Source: Pedobacter sp. Leaf250
GTDB lineage: Bacteria; Bacteroidota; Bacteroidia; Sphingobacteriales; Sphingobacteriaceae
Direction: 5' to 3'
Assembly (NCBI RefSeq): GCF_920984735.1
Contig: NZ_CAKLBU010000002.1
Location: 186,001-250,000, forward strand
DNA: 64,000 nucleotides
Within the stretch, counting starts at the first letter, position 1. Each line of letters begins with the position of its first letter. The notes beneath the pieces were generated by a model. It was not told where the DNA came from and did no database searches. It saw only the letters and a list, made by a program, of their open reading frames with translations. This document shows, in pieces, positions 8,593-17,269 of the stretch. Made by a program: the position numbers and the translations under genes.

Positions 8593-8608
8593 TACTAAAA
8601 ATTTAGTA
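8593..8608. promoter_or_regulatory. 16-bp perfect palindrome between ppk2 and the PBP1A gene
   Basis: TACTAAA-AA-TTTAGTA, a perfect palindrome in the 141-bp divergent spacer. The TACTAA/TTAGTA half-sites are the same as those of the palindrome in front of the XRE/S24 repressor at 15840-15860, but the half-site spacing differs by one base. Confidence 0.3.
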
Positions 8609-8686
8609 AATTAAAAACGTTAATTTGCATAGAGAGTTTTTTATATTTATCGCCACGGCATTTACCAAATTATCAGCCCATTCAAT

Positions 8687-11140
8687 ATGTTCAAAGAGAT
8701 AAAAAACAAGTACTTACGTTATTTTACAATCTTTATATTCTTTATAATTATTTTCTTTTCGGCTCTCCAACTGAATTTTTTATGGTTATTTGGTTACTCA
8801 CCAAGTTATCGTGACATTAAAACACCTACTTTACGTGTTGGTTCTGAATTATATACTTCCGATGGAAAACTAATTGGCCGATATTTTAAAGAAAACCGTA
8901 CTCCAGTTAGTTTTGGAGATATTGCCCCAAGTGTAATCAATGCTTTGGTAGCTACAGAGGATGTCCGTTTTTATAAACATTGGGGTATTGATGCACAAGC
9001 CGTTGGGCGTGCTGTAGTTGGATTAGGTAAAGATGGTGGTGCCAGTACCATTACGCAACAATTGGCAAAAAATTTATACCGAACCAGATACAATAAATCG
9101 CAAGGTTTCTTAGTCAAAATCCCTTTGGTGAGAACTTTAATCGTAAAGCTTAAAGAGTGGTTAACTGCTGTAAAACTGGAATCGAACTATTCAAAGAATG
9201 ATATCATTACGATGTATCTAAACACGGTTTCTTTCGGAAATAATACTTACGGAATTAAAACAGCAGCACGTATTTATTTTGATAAGGAAACTAAAGATTT
9301 AGCAACAACCGATGCTGCCATGCTGGTTGGAATGTTAAAAGGTACCAGTCTGTACAACCCTACCAAAAATCCAGAGAAGGCTTTGATCCGCAGAAATGTG
9401 GTATTGAGCCAAATGAATAAGAACAACAAGTTAAGCAAAGATAGTTTGGCCATACTTTCCAAAGAACCCATCAAACTTAAAGAAGGTAAAATGGAAGATG
9501 GCAGCGATGGCGATTCTTATTTACGTGCTGCTGTTTCGAAATACTTAGAAAAATGGTGTACTGAAAATGGCTATGATTTAAATGAAGACGGTTTAAAGAT
9601 TTACACCACCATCGATTCTAAATTGCAAAAATATGCCGAGGAAGCGGTTGCCGAACAAATGAAAACTTTACAACGCAGATTTTATAGTGTTTGGGGAAAT
9701 GAAGACCCTTGGTATGATTCTGAAAAAAAGAAGGTTGATTATCCAGATCGGGCAATGAAGAACCTTCCGATTTATGCAATGCTTCAAAAGAAATTTCCAA
9801 ATCAACCAGATTCGGTTGCGGCTTATTTCAATAAGAAGAAAAGGATGCAAATCTTTACTTATAAAGGCGATCGAGATACTTTATTTTCAACTTTAGATTC
9901 CATCCGTTATTACGGAAAAATATTAAATACGGGTATGATGACGATGGAACCTGCCAGTGGAAAAATTAAAGTTTGGGTGGGTGGTATCGACCACAAGTTC
10001 TTTAAATATGACCATGTTAATCAGGCTAAACGCCAGGCTGGATCTACATTTAAACCATTTGCCTATTTAACTGCATTAGAGCAAGGAATGAGTCCATGCG
10101 ATAAATTTACAGATAAGCCTGTTAAAATTGCCTACCAAGATAAAGGTGAGACCAAATATTGGGAGCCAAAAAATGCCGATTATAGTGTAACCTACCAGGA
10201 AATGAGTTTGCGTTGGGCAATGGCCAGATCAGTAAACACCATTACGGCACAAGTAACCGAAAAAGTGGGATGGGATAATGTAGTGAAGTATGCTCATGAA
10301 TGCGGTATTGATAGTCATCTGGAATCTGTACCATCAGTTAGTTTAGGTTCAAATGATGTTAGTGTTTATGAAATGGTTAAAGCATATTCCACTTTCATGA
10401 ACAAAGGAATTAAAACCGATCCGATTTTGGTGGAAAAAATTACCGATCTGGATAATAACATCATAGAGGAATTTAAACCCAAAACGAAAAGAGTTTTATC
10501 TGAAGAAATTGCCTGGTTAATGACTTACATGTTCCGTGGTGGTATGGAAGAGCCGAGAGGCACCTCGCAAGCGTTATGGGAATGGCCAAATTTATTTAAG
10601 AAAAATAACCAGATTGGCGGTAAAACCGGAACTTCGTCAGACTACGTTGATGCCTGGTATATGGGCTTAACTAAAGATTTGGTAACAGGTGTTTGGGTTG
10701 GCTGTGATGAAAGAACTGCTCACTTCAAAAATGGCGAACAAGGCGAAGGTTCGAGAACTGCCTTACCGATTTTTGCTAAATTTATGGACAAGGTTTACAT
10801 GGATCCCTCAAGTGGTTACACTTATGGTCCTTTTCCAAAAGCAACAGTTGAAATTACCAGAACTTATAACTGCCCTAGTCCGCAATATGTTCGTGATACC
10901 ACTTCAACAGATAGCGTGGAAGTAGATTCTACTGATTTTAGTCCGACTGAAACTCCGGAGGTTGCGCAACCAGTTACACCTACCGAACAAGAAGTTAAAA
11001 AGGATGAGAAGAAACCAGATCCTGTGCAAAACCAACCTGCTACAACGGCCCCACTTACTAAAAAAGAAGAGCGAGAATTGCGGAGGAAGCAACGACAAGA
11101 AGAACGTGAAAAGAAGAAAAATGAGAATGGTGGGAATTAA
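8687..11140 (+). CDS. mrcA: Bifunctional penicillin-binding protein 1A (glycosyltransferase/transpeptidase)
   Basis: 817 residues. A short cytoplasmic tail is followed by one membrane segment (residues about 11-33). The GT51 glycosyltransferase domain contains ATEDVRFYKHWGID (catalytic Glu), GASTITQQLAKNLY and the KLKEW helix. The transpeptidase domain has the nucleophile in GSTFKPF, S-V-N in MARSVNTITAQ, and KTGT in GGKTGTSSDYVDAWYMG. It polymerises and crosslinks peptidoglycan at the outer face of the inner membrane. The C-terminal about 90 residues after the catalytic domain are Pro/Thr then Lys/Glu-rich (KKEERELRRKQRQEEREKKK), a low-complexity tail. It is monocistronic in appearance. Confidence 0.92.
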   Translation: MFKEIKNKYLRYFTIFIFFIIIFFSALQLNFLWLFGYSPSYRDIKTPTLRVGSELYTSDGKLIGRYFKENRTPVSFGDIAPSVINALVATEDVRFYKHWGIDAQAVGRAVVGLGKDGGASTITQQLAKNLYRTRYNKSQGFLVKIPLVRTLIVKLKEWLTAVKLESNYSKNDIITMYLNTVSFGNNTYGIKTAARIYFDKETKDLATTDAAMLVGMLKGTSLYNPTKNPEKALIRRNVVLSQMNKNNKLSKDSLAILSKEPIKLKEGKMEDGSDGDSYLRAAVSKYLEKWCTENGYDLNEDGLKIYTTIDSKLQKYAEEAVAEQMKTLQRRFYSVWGNEDPWYDSEKKKVDYPDRAMKNLPIYAMLQKKFPNQPDSVAAYFNKKKRMQIFTYKGDRDTLFSTLDSIRYYGKILNTGMMTMEPASGKIKVWVGGIDHKFFKYDHVNQAKRQAGSTFKPFAYLTALEQGMSPCDKFTDKPVKIAYQDKGETKYWEPKNADYSVTYQEMSLRWAMARSVNTITAQVTEKVGWDNVVKYAHECGIDSHLESVPSVSLGSNDVSVYEMVKAYSTFMNKGIKTDPILVEKITDLDNNIIEEFKPKTKRVLSEEIAWLMTYMFRGGMEEPRGTSQALWEWPNLFKKNNQIGGKTGTSSDYVDAWYMGLTKDLVTGVWVGCDERTAHFKNGEQGEGSRTALPIFAKFMDKVYMDPSSGYTYGPFPKATVEITRTYNCPSPQYVRDTTSTDSVEVDSTDFSPTETPEVAQPVTPTEQEVKKDEKKPDPVQNQPATTAPLTKKEERELRRKQRQEEREKKKNENGGN

Positions 11141-11283
11141 TCAATATCGCTATTAATTATCTAAGTTGTTTTAACACCTTTAAAAACTGTTAAATTCCTG
11201 ATTGTAATTTAAAGTATTACTATTTTTATTTCCAAAATAGCTCTTCATCGAGTAATTATTGAATAACCAAAAAACACACATTT

Positions 11284-14200
11284 ATGAAAATAAGCACTAC
11301 TTATATGAAGCAGTATATTCCAGTATTGCTTTTGCTTATGTTTTCTTTTTCCGCAAAGGCTCAGTACTTCGGGCAAAATAAAGTAAGATATAAAAAGCTT
11401 GATTTTAAGGTTCTGCAAACACCACATTTTGAGATTTATTATTATCTGAAAAACGAAAATATGCTAAAGCGTTTTTCTCAGGATGCAGAAACCTGGTATA
11501 AAATGCACCAGGAAGTTTTCAGGGATACATTTTTAACTAAAAATCCAATCATCTTATACAATAATCACCCTGATTTTCAGCAAACTACTGCACTGCAAGG
11601 AGAAATTGGAATTGGGACTGGTGGCGTTACCGAAGCTTTAAAAAATCGGGTAATTATGCCTGTTATGGAGTTGAATAGCCAAACTCGCCACGTTTTAGGT
11701 CATGAGTTGGTTCACGCATTTCAGTACCATATTCTATTGGAGAAAGATTCTATCAGTTTAGAAAATGTTGGCCAAACGCCACTTTGGATGGTTGAAGGGA
11801 TGGCAGAATATCTATCTATCGGTAAAAAAGATGCCTTTACTTCCATGTGGATGCGTGATGCGATGCTGAACCGGGATATTCCATCATTAAAGGATCTTAC
11901 AAATTCAAATAAATACTTTCCTTATCGCTATGGACAAGCATTCTGGACTTATATTGGTTCACAATATGGTGATACGACCATTGTTCCATTGTTTAAAAAC
12001 ACAGCTAAATATGGGTATGAAAATGCAATCAGGTATACATTTGGCTATGATGACAAAACCTTATCTGGTTTATGGAAAAACTCCATCGATGCGCATTACA
12101 AACCAATGCTTAAAGCTGATAGTTCGCAAATAAAGATCACAGGAACAAAAATCATCGATAATAAAAATGCAGGAAACATGAACGTGGCTCCTGCCATCAG
12201 CCCCGATGGAAAATATGTTGCTTTCATGTCTGAAAAGGATTTGTTCGGCATCGATTTATTTCTTGCCGATGCCAAAACAGGTCGTATTATTCGAAAGCTC
12301 ACCAGCCAAATTTCCAACGGACATATCGATGATTTTAACTTTATAGAATCTGCAGGTGCATGGTCGCCAGATAGCAAACAGTTTGCCTTTAGCATATTTA
12401 GTCATGGTAAAAACCAAATGATGATTATAAATGTGGCAAACGGAAGTACAGTTTCACAAACGGCAATGGATCAGGTACAGCAGTTTGGAAACCTAACTTG
12501 GTCGCCAAATGGAAAAGACATTGCATTTTCAGGTATGGTTGAAGGCCAGAGTGACATTTTCTCGTACAATTTAGACACAAAGGTAATTACACAAATTACC
12601 AAAGATGTTTATTCAGATTACGCACCAAGCTTCTCTCCTGATGGTAAAAAAATAGTTTTCTCATCTGATAGAGCTGCCATACAGAATAAAAATATCAATG
12701 CAGTTTTGCCAATCAATTTGGCTATTTACGACATTATATCTAAAACTGTAAATAACCTCGATGTTTTTCCAGGAGCAAATAATTTAAATGCACAATTCTC
12801 GTCTGATAGTCAGAAAATATATTTTTTATCAAATAGAGATGGATTTAGAAATTTGTATAAATATAATTTTGCAGATAATTCAGTAGATCAATTAACCGAT
12901 TATTTTACCGGGATTAGCGGTATTACAGAATTTTCGCCCGCGATTTCAGTTTCAAATACTGATGATATCGTTTACAGTTATTATCGCTATCAACGCTACA
13001 CACTTTACAATGCAAAATTAAGCAGTTTTAAAGAGAAAAGAATTGGCAACCAGGAAGAGAATTTCGATGCAGCCATTTTACCTCCAATGGAAAATTATGG
13101 CGTAAACATCATCAATTCTAACCTAAATAATTTTGATAGGTTTGAGAAAATCGTAGCCGATTCAATAAAAACGGTTGCTTACCGGCCGAAATTCAAACTC
13201 GATTATTTAGCAAATAGTGGCGTCGGTGTATCTACCAGTCGATTTGGAGCCGGCGTTTCTGGAGGAATTGTTGGTATGTTTAGCGATATTTTAGGAACCA
13301 ATCAAATTATTGCCAACATATCTGTAAACGGAGAAATTTACGATGCAGGAGGTTTAGTTGGTTACATTAACCAGAAAAGCAGAATTAATTGGGGTGCAGC
13401 GATTTCACACATACCATATGTTTCTGGTTTCAGTTCTTATGGATATGAAAAGCTGCCTGCCGATAATAATACTACAATTGATGCACTGAACGAGAGAACC
13501 GATATCATCAGAACTTTCGAAGATCAAGTTCAACTTTTCGGGGCCTACCCTTTCAGTAAGATCCATCGATTTGAACTTGGTGGTGCATTTTCGAGATATA
13601 GTTATAGAATTGATCGTTACAGCAATTATTATAATACTGCAGGTAACTATATTGGATCAGATAGAAAAAGACTTGATAATGAGCAGGCTACTTTAGATTA
13701 TGGTGTGCCCTTTAATTCATTTACACTTTACCAACTAAATGCAGGCTTCGTGGGCGATAACTCCATATTTGGTTTAACAGGACCATTGGATGGTTTTAGA
13801 TATCGTGTTAGTGGAGAGAAATATTTCGGAACATATAATTTTGCTGGTGCTACTGCGGATTTAAGGAAATATTGGCGGTTAAAACCAGTAACTATCGCAG
13901 CAAGGTCTTATAATACTTTCAGAATTGGAAAAGATGCCGATCGTTTATATCCAATGTATGTTGGTTATCCATATTTAATTAGAGGTTACGAATCTAATTC
14001 AATCTATAAAACAACTTCTGCTCAATCTTCAGAATCGTTTGATATTAACCAACTAACGGGAAGTAAAATAGCGGTTTTTAATTTTGAGTTGCGATTACCT
14101 TTTACTGGTCCGAAGAAATTGGCTGCTATTCCATCTGGATTGTTATTTAGCGATTTAAATTTGTTTTTTGATGCAGGTTTAGCATGGACAAATGATACCA

Positions 14201-14457
14201 AGGTTAAATTTAAAAGTGAGCCAACTTATACAACTGAAGTAGTTAGAGATGCTAATGGGGTTCCTGTTGTAGATAGTAAAGGTAATCAGGTTACCTATAA
14301 AGCTACAAATGAACGCGTACCAGCCATGAGTGTGGGTATATCGTTAAGGGTAAATGTATTTGGCTATTTTGTTTTAGAGCCTTATTATGCAATTCCTTTC
14401 CAGCGTAAGGATGTTAAAGCAGGTGTTTTTGGTTTAACTTTCGCTCCAGGCTGGTAA
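11284..14457 (+). CDS. Gluzincin-like protease with TolB-type propeller and Omp85-like C-terminal barrel
   Basis: 1,057 residues with a signal peptide cleaved after SAKA. Three parts are visible. (1) Residues 35-260 carry H140-E-L-V-H144 and, 27 residues on, Glu171 in WMVEGMAEYL, the HExxH...E layout of gluzincin metalloproteases. (2) Residues about 290-560 hold repeated PD40/TolB beta-propeller blades (NVAPAISPDGKYVAFMSEKD, GAWSPDSKQFAFSIF, LTWSPNGKDIAFSG, YAPSFSPDGKKIVFSSDRA). (3) Residues about 640-1057 look like an outer-membrane barrel with YLIRGYES, reminiscent of the RGF/RGY motif of Omp85/surface-antigen barrels, and an aromatic C terminus. I infer an outer-membrane protein presenting a protease and propeller. 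No POTRA domain is seen. The next gene, 39 nt on, is a metallo-beta-lactamase. Confidence 0.75.
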   Translation: MKISTTYMKQYIPVLLLLMFSFSAKAQYFGQNKVRYKKLDFKVLQTPHFEIYYYLKNENMLKRFSQDAETWYKMHQEVFRDTFLTKNPIILYNNHPDFQQTTALQGEIGIGTGGVTEALKNRVIMPVMELNSQTRHVLGHELVHAFQYHILLEKDSISLENVGQTPLWMVEGMAEYLSIGKKDAFTSMWMRDAMLNRDIPSLKDLTNSNKYFPYRYGQAFWTYIGSQYGDTTIVPLFKNTAKYGYENAIRYTFGYDDKTLSGLWKNSIDAHYKPMLKADSSQIKITGTKIIDNKNAGNMNVAPAISPDGKYVAFMSEKDLFGIDLFLADAKTGRIIRKLTSQISNGHIDDFNFIESAGAWSPDSKQFAFSIFSHGKNQMMIINVANGSTVSQTAMDQVQQFGNLTWSPNGKDIAFSGMVEGQSDIFSYNLDTKVITQITKDVYSDYAPSFSPDGKKIVFSSDRAAIQNKNINAVLPINLAIYDIISKTVNNLDVFPGANNLNAQFSSDSQKIYFLSNRDGFRNLYKYNFADNSVDQLTDYFTGISGITEFSPAISVSNTDDIVYSYYRYQRYTLYNAKLSSFKEKRIGNQEENFDAAILPPMENYGVNIINSNLNNFDRFEKIVADSIKTVAYRPKFKLDYLANSGVGVSTSRFGAGVSGGIVGMFSDILGTNQIIANISVNGEIYDAGGLVGYINQKSRINWGAAISHIPYVSGFSSYGYEKLPADNNTTIDALNERTDIIRTFEDQVQLFGAYPFSKIHRFELGGAFSRYSYRIDRYSNYYNTAGNYIGSDRKRLDNEQATLDYGVPFNSFTLYQLNAGFVGDNSIFGLTGPLDGFRYRVSGEKYFGTYNFAGATADLRKYWRLKPVTIAARSYNTFRIGKDADRLYPMYVGYPYLIRGYESNSIYKTTSAQSSESFDINQLTGSKIAVFNFELRLPFTGPKKLAAIPSGLLFSDLNLFFDAGLAWTNDTKVKFKSEPTYTTEVVRDANGVPVVDSKGNQVTYKATNERVPAMSVGISLRVNVFGYFVLEPYYAIPFQRKDVKAGVFGLTFAPGW

Positions 14458-14496
14458 TCGGTGAATGATAAATTGTTATTTGATTGAATATACAAA

Positions 14497-15348
14497 ATGA
14501 AAAATATTGTATTCTTACTACTCACATTATGTAGCTTAGGATTGTTTGCACAGGTAAACGAACCAAAAAATAATCCTAAAGAGTGGTCGGAAAAAACAGA
14601 ACCATTCAGAATTGCAGGAAACCTTTATTATGTGGGCACTTATGATCTTGCCGCTTATTTAATTGTGACCCACAAGGGTAACATATTAATCAATACAGGT
14701 TTAGCGAATTCTCTTCCTATTATTAAAGAGAACATTAAAACGCTAGGATTTAATTATAAAGCAATAAAAATTTTATTGCTTACCCAAGCCCATTTTGATC
14801 ATTTGGGTGCTATGGCCGATATTAAAGGCGAAACAGGTGCAAAACTTTATGTTGATGAAAAAGATGCTGACGCAATTATTTCTGGAGGAAAATCTGATTA
14901 TGAAATGGGAAAATATGGGGTAACTTTTAAGCCTATTAAACCCGATCATCTATTAAAAAATAACGAGAAAATAAGTTTAGGCAACGTTACACTTACCATG
15001 CTTCATCATCCCGGGCATACCAAAGGTTCTTGCAGTTTTATCTTTGACACAAAAGATAGCAAGCAAACCTATAAAGTTTTAATCGCAAATCTTCCATCGA
15101 TCATTATCGACAGAAAATTTTCTGAAGTGAAAGATTATCCAAGCATTCAAAACGACTATGCCAACACGTTTAAAGCGATGAAAAATATCAATTTCGATTT
15201 ATGGGTTGCCTCTCATGCTAGTCAATTTAACTTACACGAAAAACGCAAACCTGGAGCTCCTTATAACCCAAAATTATTTTCGGATAAAGAAGCTTACTTT
15301 AAAAGTCTTAGTAATTTAGAAAATGCTTTCCTTCAAAAGATTAAATAA
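14497..15348 (+). CDS. Subclass B3 metallo-beta-lactamase, GOB-like (Gln in the first zinc site)
   Basis: 283 residues with a signal peptide (MKNIVFLLLTLCSLGLFAQ). The MBL-fold zinc ligands are visible: Gln97-x-His99-x-Asp101-His102 in LLTQAHFDHLGA, His174 in HHPGHTKGS, and His240 in VASHASQ. The arrangement with His next to Asp and no Cys ligand is that of subclass B3. Gln in place of the first His is the hallmark of the GOB enzymes of Elizabethkingia. B3 enzymes hydrolyse beta-lactams, including carbapenems, in the periplasm, and chromosomal B3 genes are known from environmental Pedobacter. It follows the large protease/barrel gene by 39 nt and could be co-transcribed. No LysR/AmpR-type regulator is adjacent. 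Confidence 0.88.
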   Translation: MKNIVFLLLTLCSLGLFAQVNEPKNNPKEWSEKTEPFRIAGNLYYVGTYDLAAYLIVTHKGNILINTGLANSLPIIKENIKTLGFNYKAIKILLLTQAHFDHLGAMADIKGETGAKLYVDEKDADAIISGGKSDYEMGKYGVTFKPIKPDHLLKNNEKISLGNVTLTMLHHPGHTKGSCSFIFDTKDSKQTYKVLIANLPSIIIDRKFSEVKDYPSIQNDYANTFKAMKNINFDLWVASHASQFNLHEKRKPGAPYNPKLFSDKEAYFKSLSNLENAFLQKIK

Positions 15349-15404
15349 TAGGCCTGCACCGAATGGTTAAGTTTTTAAGTGCTATTTTAAAATTTCAATA
15401 ATTT

Positions 15405-15755
15405 TTATGATAAACTTGTAAATGCAAGTTTAACCTGGTTAGTCATATTTCTATGCAATAATATATTTTCGAAATCCAAACCTATAGTTAAATCGATCCA
15501 GTCAGGATTACAAGATCTTACCAATCTTTCTTTTTGCATGCGGGTAAATCGACTAATTACTTTAAACCTAGCCAATGCTTGTGGCTCGGTTTTAAACTCT
15601 TCAAAGTAAACCAAACGCGTTAATTGCTTTCCATTATCGAAGAATAAATTTGGCATCTGCTTATAAAAATCCAAAGTTTTAATTAAATCTGAACTCATGC
15701 CTACATGCATGCTGGTGCGGTTTCTGTCGGTAACGATGTAAACAAACTTTTTCAT
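15405..15755 (-). CDS. Degenerate GIY-YIG-fold protein
   Basis: 116 residues. The order FVYIVTD...SMHVGMSSDLIKTLDFY, then LVYFEEFKTEPQALARFKVIS and NPDWIDL, matches small stand-alone GIY-YIG proteins (UPF0213/YhbQ-like). The signature itself is eroded: GIY is VYI and YIG is HVG. The normal Glu region is FKTEPQALAR. It may have lost nuclease activity or be a Bacteroidota-specific variant. It stands alone, pointing away from the divergent XRE/S24 regulator gene, with which it shares the 132-bp intergenic region. Confidence 0.65.
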   Translation of the reverse strand: MKKFVYIVTDRNRTSMHVGMSSDLIKTLDFYKQMPNLFFDNGKQLTRLVYFEEFKTEPQALARFKVISRFTRMQKERLVRSCNPDWIDLTIGLDFENILLHRNMTNQVKLAFTSLS

Positions 15756-15799
15756 AATAACGGATTATAAATTAAAACTAAACTATTTAGTATACCCTC

Positions 15800-15829
15800 T
15801 TGCAAATCAAAATAATATTACTAACTTTA
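15800..15829 (+). promoter_or_regulatory. Promoter of the XRE/S24 regulator gene
   Basis: TTG at 15800-15802, 19 nt spacing, then TAACTTTA at 15822-15829 (7 of 8 matches to the Bacteroidota -7 box TAnnTTTG). Transcription should start near 15833, just before the palindrome at 15840-15860. Confidence 0.5.
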
Positions 15830-15839
15830 TGAGCATAAA

Positions 15840-15860
15840 ATTACTAACTATTTTAGTAAT
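15840..15860. promoter_or_regulatory. Palindromic operator candidate for autoregulation
   Basis: ATTACTAA-CTATT-TTAGTAAT is a perfect inverted repeat with 8-bp arms. A further ATTACTAACT half-site at 15817-15826 overlaps the -7 promoter box. The position, right after the expected transcription start of a LexA-like repressor gene, is what self-repression would require. Confidence 0.5.
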
Positions 15861-15887
15861 TCCAAATTTATTTTAAAATTTATTTTT

Positions 15888-16664
15888 ATGTCGAATATTT
15901 CAAATAATTTAAAGTACCTCAGGAAGAAAAAAGGCCATACGCAGCAGAATTTTGCTGATATCATGGAAATTAAGCGATCATTAATTGGAGCTTATGAAGA
16001 AGACCGGGCAGAACCCAAATATGATTTACTAAAAAAAATAGCTGAATATTTTGATCTGACTATTGATGAATTTATCAATGAAAAGATTAGCGATAGCTGG
16101 AAACCGAAACCAAAAAGCTCTGGATCAAACTTAAGAGTACTTAGTATTTCTGTTGATCAAAATGATAGAGAAAATATAGAATTGGTTCCTGTTAAAGCAA
16201 GTGCTGGTTATTTAAATGGTTTCTCTGATCCTCAATATATTAGCGATCTGCCAAAATTCCAGCTTCCACTTCCAGCTTTAAGGCAAGGTACTTTTAGAGC
16301 TTTTGAGATTATGGGCGACAGTATGTTACCAGTTCAGCCAGGCAGCGTAATTATTGGAGAGTACTTGGATAATTGGAATGAAGTAAAAACTGGCGAAACT
16401 TATATCGTGATTAGCAAAAATGAAGGTGTTGTTTACAAAAGAGCCGGCAATCGCTTCAAAGAAAATAAAGATCTAAAGTTGATATCAGATAATAAAGTTT
16501 ACGATCCATACACTATCGCAGCCGATGATATTTTGGAAATTTGGAAAGCCAAGGCATATATATCTACATCTCTACCAGAGCCTGCTCCTGATCCAACGAT
16601 GGAAACGTTAACACAAATGATGTCGCAAATGCAGAAATCAATTTCTCAGCTAAATAAAAATTAA
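15888..16664 (+). CDS. XRE-family repressor with LexA/CI-type S24 self-cleavage domain
   Basis: 258 residues. The N-terminal helix-turn-helix (residues about 6-62) has GHTQQNFADIMEIKRSLIGAYEEDRAEP. The C-terminal S24 peptidase domain (about 95-225) has the catalytic Ser145 in MGDSMLPV and Lys184 in VVYKRAG, with a candidate Ala106-Gly107 cleavage site in KASAGYLNG. LexA/CI-type repressors of this build cut themselves upon DNA damage. The last 30 residues (METLTQMMSQMQKSISQLNKN) look like a short coiled coil not found in LexA. Two TTACTAA half-sites and a palindrome between promoter and start codon suggest autoregulation. No error-prone polymerase gene or prophage is next to it, so the targets are unknown. 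Confidence 0.85.
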   Translation: MSNISNNLKYLRKKKGHTQQNFADIMEIKRSLIGAYEEDRAEPKYDLLKKIAEYFDLTIDEFINEKISDSWKPKPKSSGSNLRVLSISVDQNDRENIELVPVKASAGYLNGFSDPQYISDLPKFQLPLPALRQGTFRAFEIMGDSMLPVQPGSVIIGEYLDNWNEVKTGETYIVISKNEGVVYKRAGNRFKENKDLKLISDNKVYDPYTIAADDILEIWKAKAYISTSLPEPAPDPTMETLTQMMSQMQKSISQLNKN

Positions 16665-16741
16665 CACTTTTTAACTTATTGCGATTAAACCGTTGACCCT
16701 ATTTCATATCTATTAAAAAACAAACACATAAAATAATAGAC

Positions 16742-17191
16742 ATGAAAAAAGCAATTTTAACAATAGCAATTGCAGTGATGGGTTTAACTGCTGCATTTGC
16801 TCAAGACACGACCAAAAGAGTTAGAAAACAAATGCCTAAAATGACTGCTGAACAAAGAGCAGAGAAAGCAACGGCAAGATTAGAGAAAGAACTTAGTTTA
16901 ACAGCAGATCAAAAAACTAAGATTTATGCAGTAGAATTGGAAAATGCGAAAAAGATTGATACATGGAGATCGGCTGATCAAGGCGATATGAAAGGTAAAA
17001 TGAAAGATCGTAAAGAATCGATGCAAGCGCAAAAAGCTAAAATTGATGGCATTTTAACAGCTGAACAAAAAACAAAGATGGAGGCGATAAGATCTGAAGC
17101 CAGAGAGAAAGGTGATAGAATGAGAAAAGGTATGGGCAAAGGTAAAAGAGAAAAACCACCAGTGGTTTCTAACCCACCTACTCAAGGATAA
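16742..17191 (+). CDS. Secreted Spy/CpxP-like DUF4890-type protein
   Basis: 149 residues with a signal peptide (MKKAILTIAIAVMGLTAAFA). The mature part is helical and highly charged. It contains two copies of a short motif, LTADQKTKIYAVE (about 52-64) and LTAEQKTKMEAIR (about 104-116), the LTxxQ pattern of periplasmic LTXXQ-type chaperones such as Spy. The tail is Lys/Arg-rich and ends KREKPPVVSNPPTQG. It probably binds unfolded protein or cationic/anionic stress molecules in the periplasm. The exact family is inferred from motif and size. It ends at the strong terminator at 17212-17249. Confidence 0.65.
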   Translation: MKKAILTIAIAVMGLTAAFAQDTTKRVRKQMPKMTAEQRAEKATARLEKELSLTADQKTKIYAVELENAKKIDTWRSADQGDMKGKMKDRKESMQAQKAKIDGILTAEQKTKMEAIRSEAREKGDRMRKGMGKGKREKPPVVSNPPTQG

Positions 17192-17211
17192 AAAAAATAT
17201 TCGATATTTAA

Positions 17212-17249
17212 AAAGCGACCAAACTCATCATTTGGTCGCTTTCTTTTTA
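17212..17249. terminator. Bidirectional Rho-independent terminator
   Basis: 12-bp stem AAAGCGACCAAA (17212-17223) / TTTGGTCGCTTT (17231-17242) with a 7-nt loop, followed on the plus strand by CTTTTTAT. The A-rich left flank also gives a T-run on the minus strand, so it can serve both the Spy-like gene and the convergent SGNH hydrolase gene. Confidence 0.85.
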
Positions 17250-17269
17250 TACATCTGAAACAAATTACA

